A stretch of 64,000 bases of DNA from Chitinophaga sedimenti (GTDB lineage: Bacteria > Bacteroidota > Bacteroidia > Chitinophagales > Chitinophagaceae): assembly GCF_023156195.1 (NCBI RefSeq), contig NZ_JAKUKA010000001.1, positions 124,001-188,000 on the forward strand. Direction: 5' to 3'. Below the pieces are notes generated by a model. That model made no database searches, was not told the origin of the DNA, and was given only the letters and a program-made list of their open reading frames with translations. Each line of letters begins with the position of its first letter. Positions within the stretch are counted from its first letter, which is position 1. This document shows positions 39,243-49,127 of this stretch, one piece after another. Position numbers and translations under genes: made by a program.

Positions 39243-39973
39243 CTAAATGATCTCATGCGTCCAGGCCAGCACCTGCACGCCGGGGAGAAATGGGCCAGTT
39301 CAATGTTCTTTTCGGTGAGGTATACGTTGCCCACATTGTAACGCAGGCTGATGGATTTGATGTGAACTTCCCGCAATTCCCATTCGGGATGATGTACATT
39401 AAATTTGATCACCTGGTCGTTTTTCTCTGCCATAAGATAATACCTTTCCGTCAGCCATTTATCCAGTTCGGTTTTCCGGGAGATGGGCGTGCCGGGTTCA
39501 TAACTGACCTGTAAGTAGTTGCCGGTGTGGCTGTTACGGATACTGTATTCCCCGATGCCCCGGCGTATGACCGATTTCTCGTACGGCAGGCCCGAAAAGG
39601 TACGCGATACGTAGGCTGATAAAGTTTTTTCAGCTTCCAGTGAAAAGAAATACACACCGTGGTGATGGCCGTTGGTAACGTAGGTGCGCAGATTCACCTC
39701 ATGAAAGTCCGATACCAGCGCCAGTGATGGCAGCCTGCGCGGCCGCACCTGCCGCATCGAAAAAGGAACGAGGGAAATCCAGGCGTGCCCATCGAACAGC
39801 TGGGGCTGGAGGCGTGCGGGCAACAAGGCGGCTACCACGTCGGGGGCCAGTTTCCAGTGGAAAAAGAGGGCATCGTGCCATTCCTGGTACCATTGCCATT
39901 CGCTGGCGGGCAGTTGCTGCTCCGGGCGATGTGCCAATACGAAGCGGAGTTTGTTTGCGTCGCTGTTAAACAT
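39243..39973 (-). CDS. DUF2071-family (YqjF-like) protein (frameshift at the 3' end)
   Basis: About 243 residues from the ATG at 39973. EWHDALFFHWKLAPDVVAAL near the N-terminus, FDGHAWISLVPFSM, and EVNLRTYV and GVYFFSLEAEKTLSAYV further on are the usual DUF2071 landmarks. The family is uncharacterised. The last codons are out of frame; with one more G, ELAHFSPGVQVLAWTHEII ends at 39243-39245. It stands alone, divergent from the small membrane gene at 40044. Confidence 0.75.
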
Positions 39974-40043
39974 AAGAGGGTGAAGTTTACAGGTTTCAGG
40001 CACAAAATTCGTTGCCGTATAAGTGGAACAAAACGAGGAAATT

Positions 40044-40232
40044 ATGGAACCGATACCTTTAATAGCCTTAATATTACTCGGCACGGCGATCATCTATTAC
40101 CTGGTGTACCGGGCTAAGAAAAAACGGGGAGGAGAAGATAAACTGATCAATACTGACCGCCCACCCCTGGATATTGATAAAGCAAAACCCGGTGGCGGTT
40201 TGCCGCGTGATACTTATCCGGGTGAAACCTGA
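40044..40232 (+). CDS. Small single-pass membrane protein
   Basis: A 62-residue protein with one membrane helix (residues 5-22, IALILLGTAIIYYLVYR), then a basic then mixed tail with RPPLDIDKAKPGGGLPRD. I chose the ATG at 40044 because a GAGGA lies 4 bp upstream. The open frame from 40023 would add seven residues. A perfect bidirectional terminator follows 11 bp later. Function unknown. Confidence 0.55.
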   Translation: MEPIPLIALILLGTAIIYYLVYRAKKKRGGEDKLINTDRPPLDIDKAKPGGGLPRDTYPGET

Positions 40233-40242
40233 TGAGCGAACA

Positions 40243-40278
40243 TAAAAAAACAGGCGTTGATCAACGCCTGTTTTTTTA
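40243..40278. terminator. Bidirectional rho-independent terminator
   Basis: A perfect 20-bp palindrome at 40251-40270 (CAGGCGTTGA and its complement), flanked by A7 on the left and T7 on the right. It serves both the small membrane gene (plus) and raiA (minus). Confidence 0.95.
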
Positions 40279-40293
40279 TGTTATAATGGCTGG

Positions 40294-40659
40294 TTAAATA
40301 TCTTCCTCATCGTCGGTTCCGCCTTCGAGCATTGCGTTCTGGATGACCTCCGCATCGGCCTGGCGGCGATCAGCGATTCGTTCTTTCAGTTCGCGGAGAT
40401 CACGTTTCAATATTTCCACAACTTCATTCACGGCGGGTTCAAAATACTCCCCGCTCTTTTTGGTGAACAGGTCGTTGCCGGGAATGTGCAGTCTTATCTC
40501 GCATGTTTTATTATCAGGTTTGCTGTCTGGGCCAAGATAAAGGGTGACCTCTGCCTTTACAATTTTATCGTATTTGATGGAGTTCAATTTCTCTGTAATA
40601 AACTCTTCCAGCGCCGGTTGCGCTTTAAATCCCAATGATTGAATAATAATAGGTCCCAT
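40294..40659 (-). CDS. raiA: HPF/RaiA-family ribosome-associated inhibitor
   Basis: About 121 residues from the ATG at 40659. FKAQPALEEFITEKLNSI, then TLYLGPDSKPDNKTCEIRL and EPAVNEVVEILKRDLRELKE are the short HPF/RaiA fold. These proteins bind the 30S A/P site and silence ribosomes in stationary phase or stress. The short form lacks the long-HPF dimerisation tail and ends in an acidic GGTDDEEDI. It is unbroken. The upstream extension to 40746 would add 29 unlikely residues. Confidence 0.88.
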   Translation of the reverse strand: MGPIIIQSLGFKAQPALEEFITEKLNSIKYDKIVKAEVTLYLGPDSKPDNKTCEIRLHIPGNDLFTKKSGEYFEPAVNEVVEILKRDLRELKERIADRRQADAEVIQNAMLEGGTDDEEDI

Positions 40660-40923
40660 ATCAATACGTTTTTCCGGAATTGCTTCAGGAATTATGCCAG
40701 AAAAGGCGGTAAAAATGCCGGATAAGCGGCATGAACTTATCAACACAAAAAAATCCCGGTCATTTCTGCAACTATTTCACGGACCGATCGTCTTTAATAT
40801 GTAGTATGCAGGAGTGGCGTCCTGCAGATGTATCACGCTATGCGAACTGTATATTGAATCACGAGCCGTCAGTAGAAACAGAAACCAGCCCCATTTTACC
40901 AGAACACATTTTTTAACACCTGT

Positions 40924-43355
40924 ATGAGAAAAAAAAATCATCCTGCTGGCCATGCTATGCTTAAGTGGTGTCATGCCCCTGCTGGCGCAGCAGAACGGAA
41001 CAGGCAAAGTGGCCGTGCGTGTGCTCAACGAGGCCGGAAAACCCTTGCCTTATGCGGGCGTGGCAGTAAAAAGGGCAGCCGATAGTTCCCTCTTAAAAGG
41101 ACAGATGACCGACGCGGAAGGCCGCTGCCTGATCGGCGATATTGCCGAAGGTCAATACTTTATACAGGTCACGCAGATGGGATATACCGCCCACAACGGC
41201 AATTTATTTGCCATCGATGCCGCACATAAAAGCGTGGAGCTGCCGAACATATCCATGCAGATCGCTTCCAAAAGCCTGAAAGAAGTAAATATTACCGGCC
41301 AGAAACCTTTCGTGGAGCGTACGGAAGGAAAGACCGTGCTGAACGTGGAGAGCAGCGTGGCTGCAGCGGGCAATAGTGTCATGGACCTGCTCCGCCGTGC
41401 GCCGGGCGTGTCGGTAGATAACAGCGATAATTTAACCGTCCGCGGAAAAGCCGGTGTAACGGTGATGCTCGACGGCAAACTCACCTATCTTTCTAATGAG
41501 GCACTGGCAGAATTACTGAAAAGCATGCCCGCCGAAACGGTGTCGCAGATCGAGATCATTACCAGTCCAAGCGCCCGTTACGATGCAGCTGGTACCTCGG
41601 GCATCATCAATATCAAAACAAAAAAGGACAACTTACCGGGTTAAACGGAACCATTAATGCTAACGTGGGAGCGGGCCGCTACTGGTTTTACGGCGTAGGT
41701 GGCAGTTTGAACTGGCGTACGAAGAAGTTCAATGTATTTGGCACGTTGAATTATGGCGACCGCCAGAGCTACAATACACGGGAACTGCACCGTACGACCG
41801 GTGGCGACCAACCCATGCAATTTCGCCAGGAAGTATACCAGAAGAACGACTTTATGAACCGCTCCTACAAAGCGGGGGCGGATTACTTTGTAACGGACAA
41901 ACAAACCGTAGGCGTGTTGGTAAACGGTTACTCCAATGCTTTCTGGCGCGAGGCGTTCAGCGCTACGGACGTTGCTAACAGGGGTGGCGCTACAGACTCC
42001 GTACTGCACACGCTCGTGGGTGCGAACAACCGTTTCTCCAGCACCAGTTACAACCTTAACTATAAGTTGAAGGCAGACACGCTGGGCACAGAGTTTACCG
42101 TAGACGCAGACTATGCTCATTTTAAAAATAACATCAACAATAGTCTCGCAGACAGTATGGTAACAGTGCATTCGGGCAATATATCGCAGCGTAGCAATAT
42201 CCAGATGCAGCCTTATACCTATATCGATATTTACAGCATCAAGGCCGACCTGGTACTGCCATTGAGTAAAACAAGCAAAATAGAAGCCGGCGCGAAGGCT
42301 AGTTTTGTCGCGGTTGATAACTACATGCGTTACGATTCACTGCTGAATGGGGTATACGTGCCTGTGCAATCGCAGTACGACCAGTTCCAGTACCACGAAA
42401 ATGTATATGCGGCCTATCTTATCTACAAGCAACAATTTAAGAAAACCGACTTTACATTAGGCATGCGTGCAGAGCAAACTGTCACGGACGCGAACTCTGT
42501 TTCGCTCAAGAACCGCATAAAACGAAACTACCTGAACTGGTTTCCGAACTTTACGGCCGATCATAAATTTACAGACAATCATAAATTGTCGCTGGCGTAT
42601 TCAAAGCGGATCAACCGTCCGGGTTACGGCATGTTAAACCCCTTTATATTTTTCCTGGATAAATACACCTTCTTCCGCGGAAACGCCTACCTCACACCGG
42701 AGTATACACATAATACGGAGCTGAGTTACGTGTTCAAAAACAAGTACATCGCTTCCCTCGCTTATGCAGTTACCACGGATTTATTCGATGAATACCTGAT
42801 CTCGAACGATAAAACACAGATCACGATCAGTACGAACCGCAACCTGGGTACGCAGGTAAACTATTCGCTGAACCTGACCGCACCGTTTCAGCCCACAAAA
42901 TGGTGGAGCGTCAACAGCAACGGGTCGGTGTATCATACCCGTTACCAGATCAAGGATACGACCGCTACGTTCTATACCTCGCAGTTGTCGTGGAACCTGA
43001 ATATTACCAATACTTTTACCCTGCCGGCAGATATCAAAATAGAGCTGGGCGGCTGGTACGAAGCGCCTACGGTATATGGTATTTTCCAGTCAAAAGCGAT
43101 GGGGGTGTTTGGGGTGGTATCCAAAAGGAGATCATGAAGAAAAAGGCCACGCTCAAATTTAACGTGACCGATATCTTTGCATCCAACCGCTTTAGAGGAT
43201 TTGCGGAGTATGGCAACGTGTATCTGCGGGTAAACAACCGCTGGCAAAACAGGACAGGAAACCTGTCTTTCACCTACCGCTTCGGCAACAACAAAGTGCA
43301 GGGAGCGCGTGAGCGAAAAACAGGTTCGGAAGAGGAGGCCAACCGCGCGGGTTAG
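40924..43355 (+). CDS. TonB-type outer-membrane barrel protein, OMP_b-brl_3 (three frameshifts)
   Basis: About 810 residues after repair. The start is ATG at 40924 (MRKKIILLAMLCLSG). A run of nine A there has one A too many, which breaks the frame. A carboxypeptidase-regulatory-like domain follows (about residues 30-110), a plug-like domain (VMDLLRRAPGVSVDNSDNL, VTVMLDGKLTYLSNEAL, ARYDAAGTSGIINI), and the barrel, with frame changes near 41638 and 43133. It has no SusD. It is convergent with the serine hydrolase gene, and the two stop codons overlap. Confidence 0.85.
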
Positions 43356-44673
43356 CTTTTCTTAAAAAATACTTGTTGTCCGCGCTGGTACAGGTTAAAT
43401 CCGGTGATATTACCGGCCGCATCGCGTACAAATTTCACCGGATGTCCGGGTCGTCTGTAAAGAACGTATCGGGACTTTCTGCATACAGGAGGTTGTCGCG
43501 CTGGCCCTTGGGAAATGCGTGCAATTCTCCGTTTTGTACGCTCACTACCACATCGAAATTTTCGTTCATTTCGTAGGTGCCGATGTACTGCTTCAATACC
43601 GTCTCTTCCAGTTTTAACTTGATCTTATCTTTAGGAATGGGCGCGTTGAAGTACAGCGTTTTCCAGATATTGTCCGTAATCACGTTGAGCGAACCGTTAC
43701 TTACATTGCTTAAGAGTATTACATACGCATCGTCTTCGGGCACCCGCTCAAAGTTCGTGTTGAAACCATGTATGCCACCGCCGTGCCCCATGCGGCGTTT
43801 GCCGGCAATAGAATCCACGATCCAACCATAGGCATACCGGCCTTTAACCGGCGTAAAACCTTCTTCTGCCGACGCCTTACCGATGATTTTATGATGCAGC
43901 AAACCTTCATGCCATTTGGCCAGGTCGCCGGTGGTAGAGTAGGCGGCGCCTGCGGCGTAACTTACAGAAGAGTCTACGCTGGGGGCTGGTTGTCCGGGCC
44001 GGGAGTAGCCAACGGCCTTATCCGGATCGCTCAGACGTACGAAATCGAACCCGCTATGGCGCATTTGCAGCGGTTCAAAGATGTATTTACGAACAGCCAC
44101 GGTAGTAAGGCATCTTCGTTACATCTTCGATAATATAGCCCAGCAGCATATAGTTCGAGTTGGAGTAACTCATATCCGTACCCGGCGAAAACTTCAGCGG
44201 TTTGTCGCTAAAAGTGGCGATCATGGCGGCGCGGTTGTGCGGCGTTGTTACTTCCTGTTGCATCCACTGGCCGTTTTCCGTGTAATTATAGATCCCGGAG
44301 GTGTGCGATAGCAGTTGGCGGATGGTGATGCTGTCGCCTTTCGGGTAGCTCGGGAAGTACTTACTGATGCGGTCGTTCACGCTTAGCTTGCGCTGTTCCT
44401 GCAGTTTGAGGATGACCGCAGCCGTAATCTGTTTAGTGATGGAGCCCAGCTGGAAAATACTGTTTTCGTCGTTTTTACGGTGCCTTCGGCGTTACGGAGT
44501 CCGTAACCTTTGGAAAGCAGCGGCTGTCCTTTCATGACCACCAGTACCGATCCGTTGAACATGTTCCGGCGGTTGTAGTAGTCCATCAGGGAATCCAGCC
44601 TGGCGGATACCTGCTGTGCAACGGCAAGTGTGCTCATGCATAGCAGGAGCAATAAGGGGGTGATTCTTTTCAT
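43352..44673 (-). CDS. Serine hydrolase of the class C beta-lactamase / PBP-like family (three frameshifts)
   Basis: About 440 residues with a signal peptide (MKRITPLLLLLCMSTLAVAQ). The SxxK motif SITK is encoded at 44432-44443 in the frame of the middle segment. YSN in DMSYSNSNYMLLG and HGG in MGHGGGIHGFN are the second and third active-site motifs. Breaks lie near 44450-44500, 44100 and 43430; the last one restores the end YQRGQQVFFKKS at 43352. This family includes esterases, D-aminopeptidases and D,D-carboxypeptidases, and the activity cannot be told from sequence. Likely periplasmic. Confidence 0.85.
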
Positions 44674-44898
44674 AAAAAGAGTAAACGTTTAGAATGACTA
44701 GTTGGTAAGCAGGATGGAAAACTTACATGGCGCTGTAAAGATAGGGTTTATTGTGTACTATGCAATACCAAGTACCTTGTTCCAGCCTTGTATTTAACAC
44801 TAGATAAGGTGGTGGACCGGCACTTTTCTTTTCCCGGCCGCAGTTGCGTCGCACCCTTTCACGGTTGTACCAGCTTTCGACCATCCTTGCTACTGCTT

Positions 44899-44975
44899 TC
44901 GCTGATCCTTCGCTCATCTACCGTTAAAACCGCCGCCACAGCCATTTGAGCGCAGGATGAGCGAAGGATCAGCGA
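44899..44975. repeat. 20-bp perfect inverted repeat with 37-base loop
   Basis: TCGCTGATCCTTCGCTCATC (44899-44918) is exactly complementary to 44956-44975. Within the right arm the unit AGCGAAGGAT occurs twice in direct repeat. It sits in the 558-bp region (44674-45231) between the serine hydrolase start and the DUF6766 gene, which has no convincing gene. Confidence 0.85.
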
Positions 44976-45087
44976 AGGATGCAGTTACGATCCTCGGAAT
45001 TGTGAAGTTACACCTTCCCAAAACCACAGTATTTACAAGGGTTTAGCCCCAATGAAACCGCCTAAAAGCTTGCTGGGTGCGTGGTCG

Positions 45088-45130
45088 GCCCTTTGCCTGC
45101 CCTTTAACTGCCCTTTGCCTGCCCTTTGCG
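45088..45130. repeat. 11-bp tandem repeat, about four copies
   Basis: Units GCCCTTTGCCT (45088-45098), GCCCTTTAACT (45099-45109), GCCCTTTGCCT (45110-45120) and GCCCTTTGCG (45121-45130). Copies 1 and 3 are identical. It lies in the same gene-free stretch as the inverted repeat 112 bp upstream. The 11-bp period places each copy nearly one DNA turn apart. Confidence 0.9.
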
Positions 45131-45231
45131 TAGGGATGATAAGCGGGGTCTTCCCTACCTGTTGGAAGGGAAGGAATGCTGCAGTGTGCGACGGTGGCTG
45201 AAACGGGCTGAGCTGCTGGCTGAATCATAAA

Positions 45232-45892
45232 CTATTTCCCGGTTTCGGCATGTGGTGCATCTACGGGTTTCGATTCGGGCGATCCCCATTGGCGCAGGAA
45301 GATGGAGAGGATAATGATGGCCGCTACCGAAAGAAACTCACTTTGCCAGTTTTGAAACGACTCGAACCAGAATTTCGAATTTAAGAGGAATTGAGGCACG
45401 GATTCGGTCGGTTTGTGCTGTAGGGCCTGTTCTACGTTAAAGGTCGTCCTACTGCCCTTAAAATGCAGGCAAAACGAAACCAGGAACAGGAAGAAGAAAC
45501 GCGATGGACAGGGAATTACGGTAGAGCTTTAACCAAAGCCCGCCTTTGTTTACCGGCCAGGGGGCATCGGGGCCGGATTTGGGCTCGCGGTCCACTTCTT
45601 CCTTTTCGTCCAGCGACTTTGACTCGGCGGAACCCCGCTGTCGCAGCCATACGGTGAACATTACATACATGCCCATCTGCAAAAACTCGCTTTCCCAGTT
45701 CTCGAAGGTGGCTTCCATAAAGTGCGGGCTTGCGAGATAGGGTAAAAAGGCAATGGCGGCCCGGCCTTTTTCTTCCAGTTCTTCGTTAAACTGCAGCCAG
45801 CCGGTGAACGCCTGTCCGCCCAGGGTAACGAGTAACAGGCTGATAAATACAATGGAAAGGCTATTACGGTAAATCCAGGAATGTTTTTTCAT
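45232..45892 (-). CDS. DUF6766-family membrane protein with internal duplication (one frameshift)
   Basis: About 220 residues. The first half has a membrane helix (residues 9-30, SLSIVFISLLLVTLGGQAF) and then ENWESEFLQMGMYVMFTVWL. After an acidic-to-proline linker (EKEEVDREPKSGPDAPWP) the same arrangement repeats: YRNSLSIAFLL, then FQNWQSEFL and a last helix AAIIILSIFLRQWGS. Each half thus has a YRNSLSI start, an NW-x-SEFL motif and an RQ-x-GS end. The frame changes near 45470. DUF6766 proteins are uncharacterised; neighbours suggest a stress context but do not prove it. Confidence 0.78.
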
Positions 45893-45956
45893 CTGAAACT
45901 AATTGCAAGAGGCCGGCATATCATATGCCAGCCTCCCTATTGTCGGAACGGAAAGT

Positions 45957-46400
45957 TTAGGATTTTCTGGCGGCGGCCTTCTTTTTAGGTGCTGCTTTTT
46001 TTTCGGCGCTGCCTTTTTGCGGCCGCTTTCTTTTTAGGTGTTGCTTTTTTCTTCGGTGCTGCTTTCTTCGCAGCGGCCTTCTTTTTCGGTGCTGCTTTTT
46101 CTTCGGCGCCGCTTTCTTTGCCGCCGCCTTCTTTTTCGGTGCTGCTTTTTTCTTCGTTGCCGCTTTCTTCGCAGCGGTCTTTTTCGGCGCTGCTTTTTTA
46201 GCGGCCGCTTTTTTCTTCGGCGCGGCTTTCTTTTTCGGTACTTTACCGCCTTCTTCGCGTGCTTCGGACAAACCGATGGCGATCGCTTGTTTTGGATTGG
46301 TTACTTTCCGGCCACTACGACCGCTTTTCAGTTTGCCTTCATGCATTTCGTGCATTGCGCGCTCTACTTTGCTGCCGGCTTTTTTACCATACTTTGCCAT
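45957..46400 (-). CDS. DUF6496 / histone-H1-like Lys-Ala-rich protein (two compensating frameshifts)
   Basis: The N-terminal 55 residues (YGKKAGSKVERAMHEMHEG, TNPKQAIAIGLSEAREEGGK) form the DUF6496 domain found in Bacteroidota and others. The rest is a long run of PKKKAA / AAKKAAPKK repeats, like histone H1 or AlgP tails, that should bind DNA. In the tail the frame is lost and later regained. The encoded residues in the middle (QHRKRRPLRRKQ) are an artefact of the shift. Such repeat DNA is also hard to sequence. It has no neighbours in an operon. Confidence 0.85.
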   Translation of the reverse strand: MAKYGKKAGSKVERAMHEMHEGKLKSGRSGRKVTNPKQAIAIGLSEAREEGGKVPKKKAAPKKKAAAKKAAPKKTAAKKAATKKKAAPKKKAAAKKAAPKKKQHRKRRPLRRKQHRRKKQHLKRKRPQKGSAEKKAAPKKKAAARKS

Positions 46401-46831
46401 AAAAGGTGAATTTAAGGTTAATGAAGTGTATTGTTGCGTCCCGCGTCACATCAGGGGCGGGAACGCGCGTGGAATCTGTTGCGGGGAACTGCCAGGTTAT
46501 TCATGTAAGATTGTTTTGGGTATGATGCTGGTATCTATATCATAAATCTTGTGCCAGCTGATGGGAGCGATTGCCTGAAACGCTTTGCTCATCGATGTTT
46601 CAGCTGTGTTTTCCGTAGAAATATACGCTCGCTCTGCAATAGAAAATGGGGAGAAATACATGCAACACGTGGCATGTACAGCGGCAGTAAATGGGCTTAG
46701 GTATAAGGGAATAACATTTTTACAAAGCCGTGTATGCGTATGCACGAAAGTGGCGTCACATCGTTGCGACGTGGTGCTGGTGCAGATACGGCCACACCTG
46801 CAACTGATTTAACGCCGGTGGCGTTTTTTTA
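46401..46831 (+). other. Gene-poor stretch ending in a terminator-like hairpin
   Basis: No convincing gene in 46401-46808. Two short frames of 75 and 82 residues on opposite strands lack family features. At 46811-46830 AACGCC pairs with GGCGTT around a 3-base loop, followed by seven T on the plus strand. This lies inside the last codons of the MFS gene. A plus-strand transcript from the gap, possibly a small RNA, would end there, but I see no promoter. Confidence 0.3.
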
Positions 46832-48328
46832 ACCGCAGCAATGCTTCGCGGCGTGATGTGTCGGGGTCGCTGAGTTTGTCGAGCACGAGTGCCGTGGGCA
46901 ACAACACGTAACGATGCAGCATTTGGTGCGGCGGACTTTCACGTACCCGTTTGCTCAGGCTCACCGCCATTTCCCGGATGACCACCTGTTTGTGTACTTC
47001 GCCGCTTTCGCGCACGCGCCGTAACAGGTTTAGCGAAAGCAATGCAAGAATAGCGGTAATGGCGAAAAAGAAATTCCATTGCTGTAGATTCAGCAGGTAG
47101 ATGTCGCGGAACTGGCTGGGCGTTTTCCATACAAATTCCAGCAGCAACTGGCGATACTGGAAGTAGTCGGCCATCAGTCCGCCCAATAGCGGCGCCAGCG
47201 CGGCGGCCAGGGCAACTGCCATATTTTTGCACGATAAATAGATCATCGCCTGTCCGTGCGGGGCCAGTTTAATACCTATATTACTCAGCGAAAGATTGAT
47301 GCCGGCAGTAGATAAGCCGGTGACAATATGTACTGCCCCCAGTACCGCCATCTTCACCGGGAAAGATGAATCTTTCGCGATCAGTGCCCAGGTGATGAAG
47401 CAGCAGATGTACAGCGGTGCACAGATCAGGATGACATTTTTATTGGAGAATTTATCGATGTACTTTCCCCACACATTTAACGAAAAAATGCTGCTCAGCT
47501 GCGAGAGGATACCAAGGCCTATAATCCACGACAGCGGCACGTTCAGCGTGCGCAGCATGTACACGGTTACAAAGGGCGTGGCGATGTTAAGCGAAAAGAT
47601 CCAGCACGCGTTGAACAGCAGCAGCCGCCTGAAATTGCGGTCACGGAAGGGGCGTTTCAGCAGGCCGAATATATTCTCTTTCTCCAGTATCTGTTGTGGT
47701 TCCGGCGTTCGGTAGAGCGCGATAACACCACTGAGGCCGAAGATTCCTCCTAAAAGGAATAAAGAAGTATACAGCTCGATTTCATGCCCTGGAAAGTTAT
47801 TCTTTACATAATCCGCGATCAGCGCTGTTCCCAGGCTGAGCGTCACGTTCAGGGTTTGCGTAATCCTGGTGCGGCGGGAGAAGTAGGCGCCAAGCATATC
47901 GTTGGGTATAAGATCTTTCATCCGGGAGTTCGAGGATGCGCCTGACACGGAGCCGAAGAAATAATGCAGGAACAGTAATAACAGCAGGGTATATAAACTT
48001 GTTCCTGCAGAGAACAGGAACGGAATAAGCCCGATCAGCACGATCGGCGTACGGGCGAGCGACGAACAAATAACGGCGATGGCGCGGCGATTATTGAAGC
48101 GTTGCACCAGCCAGATGGTCAGTAATTGGAAGATGTTGGTAAAAGTGGGCATGGCCGCCAGCACCCCGATCTGGAAATTGCTGGCGCCCAGCCCCAGCGC
48201 CAATGCTGTGAGAATGGAGCCCGCCGTAAATACCACCATCGCCTCGGTAGCAAGTCCGTCCAGGATAACCAGGCGCAGACCTTTTTCAGCTCCTCTGGTG
48301 TCAGGTGTTCGGATGGCTTCAACGACAT
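46809..48328 (-). CDS. MFS transporter (frameshift near the start)
   Basis: About 507 residues with 12 predicted membrane helices, e.g. ALGLGASNFQIGVLAAMPTF and MAVLGAVHIVTGLSTAGINL, and a long C-terminal cytoplasmic tail (SLSKRVRESPPHQMLHR). The ATG at 48328 gives MSLKPSEHLTPEELKKGLRL once one A is added to a run of five (48282-48286 plus strand). The substrate is unknown. It does not resemble a characterised sugar or drug exporter closely enough to say. Confidence 0.78.
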
Positions 48329-48363
48329 GAATAATACAAATAGGATAGTAGTACAAATTGAGT

Positions 48364-48459
48364 TCAGGCGCGATTTCCCTTATCCGGATTTTTAGACCGG
48401 TATATCAGAAAAAATACAATAGCAATGATCACCGCGACCAGAGGGATTGCCATCACCAT
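48364..48459 (-). CDS. Possible 31-residue single-pass membrane peptide
   Basis: A short frame starting MVMAIPLVAVIIAIVFFLIY, with one membrane helix and a basic tail RSKNPDKGNRA, ends 36 bp before the MFS start. The layout (short lead, helix, charged tail) matches the 62-residue membrane protein at 40044. It lies on the same strand as its neighbours. Too short to be sure. Confidence 0.35.
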   Translation of the reverse strand: MVMAIPLVAVIIAIVFFLIYRSKNPDKGNRA

Positions 48460-48502
48460 CAATTGAACCGTGCAATGAAACGGCCTGGCGGAAAACAAAT
48501 AA

Positions 48503-48554
48503 AGGCCCCGGCTGCAAATCAGACTGGTGCCATGATTTATGCCGGCCGGGACCT
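48503..48554. terminator. Hairpin with T-rich tails on both strands
   Basis: A 10-bp stem with one mismatch (AGGCCCCGGC at 48503-48512, GCCGGGACCT at 48545-48554) and a 32-base loop. Tails are CTTTTT on the plus strand and TTTATTTG on the minus strand. It probably ends the KGG-repeat gene. Confidence 0.5.
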
Positions 48555-48584
48555 CTTTTTGTATGCCATAAAGTAAAAATTACA

Positions 48585-48916
48585 TCAGGATTTGTCGGTA
48601 TTAGATTTAGGCTGGCGGGGTTTGCGTGTTGCCTCACCTCCTTTTTGCCAATACCTGCCATGTGCTCCCGGTTCATGCTCACGATGCTGCCGCCCTTGCG
48701 ACCTGCCTCGCGTGCCTCTTCCGGGGTAAATCGATGCGCCACGCCCATGCGGTGTGCAGCTTGTCCGCCTTTGCTGGCGATGCTTTTTTGTTTAGCCTTG
48801 TCCATGGCTGCAAAACCTCTTCTCGATTTGGGTTTTTCTTCGTTTGTGGTCGTCTGCCTTTCTTCTGGCGTGGATGCATTCTGGTGAACAGACGTTTGAT
48901 CTTCAAAATTGATCAT
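48585..48916 (-). CDS. KGG-repeat stress-type protein (one frameshift)
   Basis: About 110 residues. Two KGG motifs are seen directly (SIASKGGQAAHRMGVAHRFT, AGRKGGSIVSM) and a third (GKKGGEATRKP) appears after one A is added to the run of five near 48642-48646. The true stop is at 48585-48587. KGG-repeat proteins include GsiB of Bacillus, a glucose-starvation and general-stress protein. The molecular role is unknown. The N-terminus is hydrophilic and lacks a signal. The 200 bp upstream is AT-rich. Confidence 0.75.
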
Positions 48917-49100
48917 AGCGAGTGTGTTTTGGAAAGTTAAGCAATAAATAGTTAAGCTAGATTAACGTTAAGCCTCAGTGTGTAAGTGTAGTTTCCGTTA
49001 TAGTTCAGTAGGAAATGCGCAACAAACATGCCATTATGAAATGAATAGTGAAATTTTAATTTATATAAGCACATCACGGCGAAATAAAACGAATACTACT

Positions 49101-49127
49101 TAAAAAAGAGTGTAATTTTTCTACACT
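49101..49127 (-). terminator. Rho-independent terminator at the end of the 49121-49567 ORF
   Basis: AGTGTA pairs with TACACT (49109-49114, 49122-49127) around a 7-base loop and has CTTTTTTA as tail on the minus strand. It lies exactly at the stop codon of the hypothetical ORF, which supports that ORF being expressed. Confidence 0.6.

Noticed and set aside
44723..45228. Two minus-strand frames of 64 and 61 residues in the repeat-rich gap
   Set aside because: Basic, low-complexity products that follow the tandem and inverted repeats; no start signal and no conserved motif.
46497..46812. Opposite 82- and 75-residue frames in the gap before the MFS gene
   Set aside because: Neither has a domain, plausible codon bias or ribosome binding site; I kept only the hairpin as notable.
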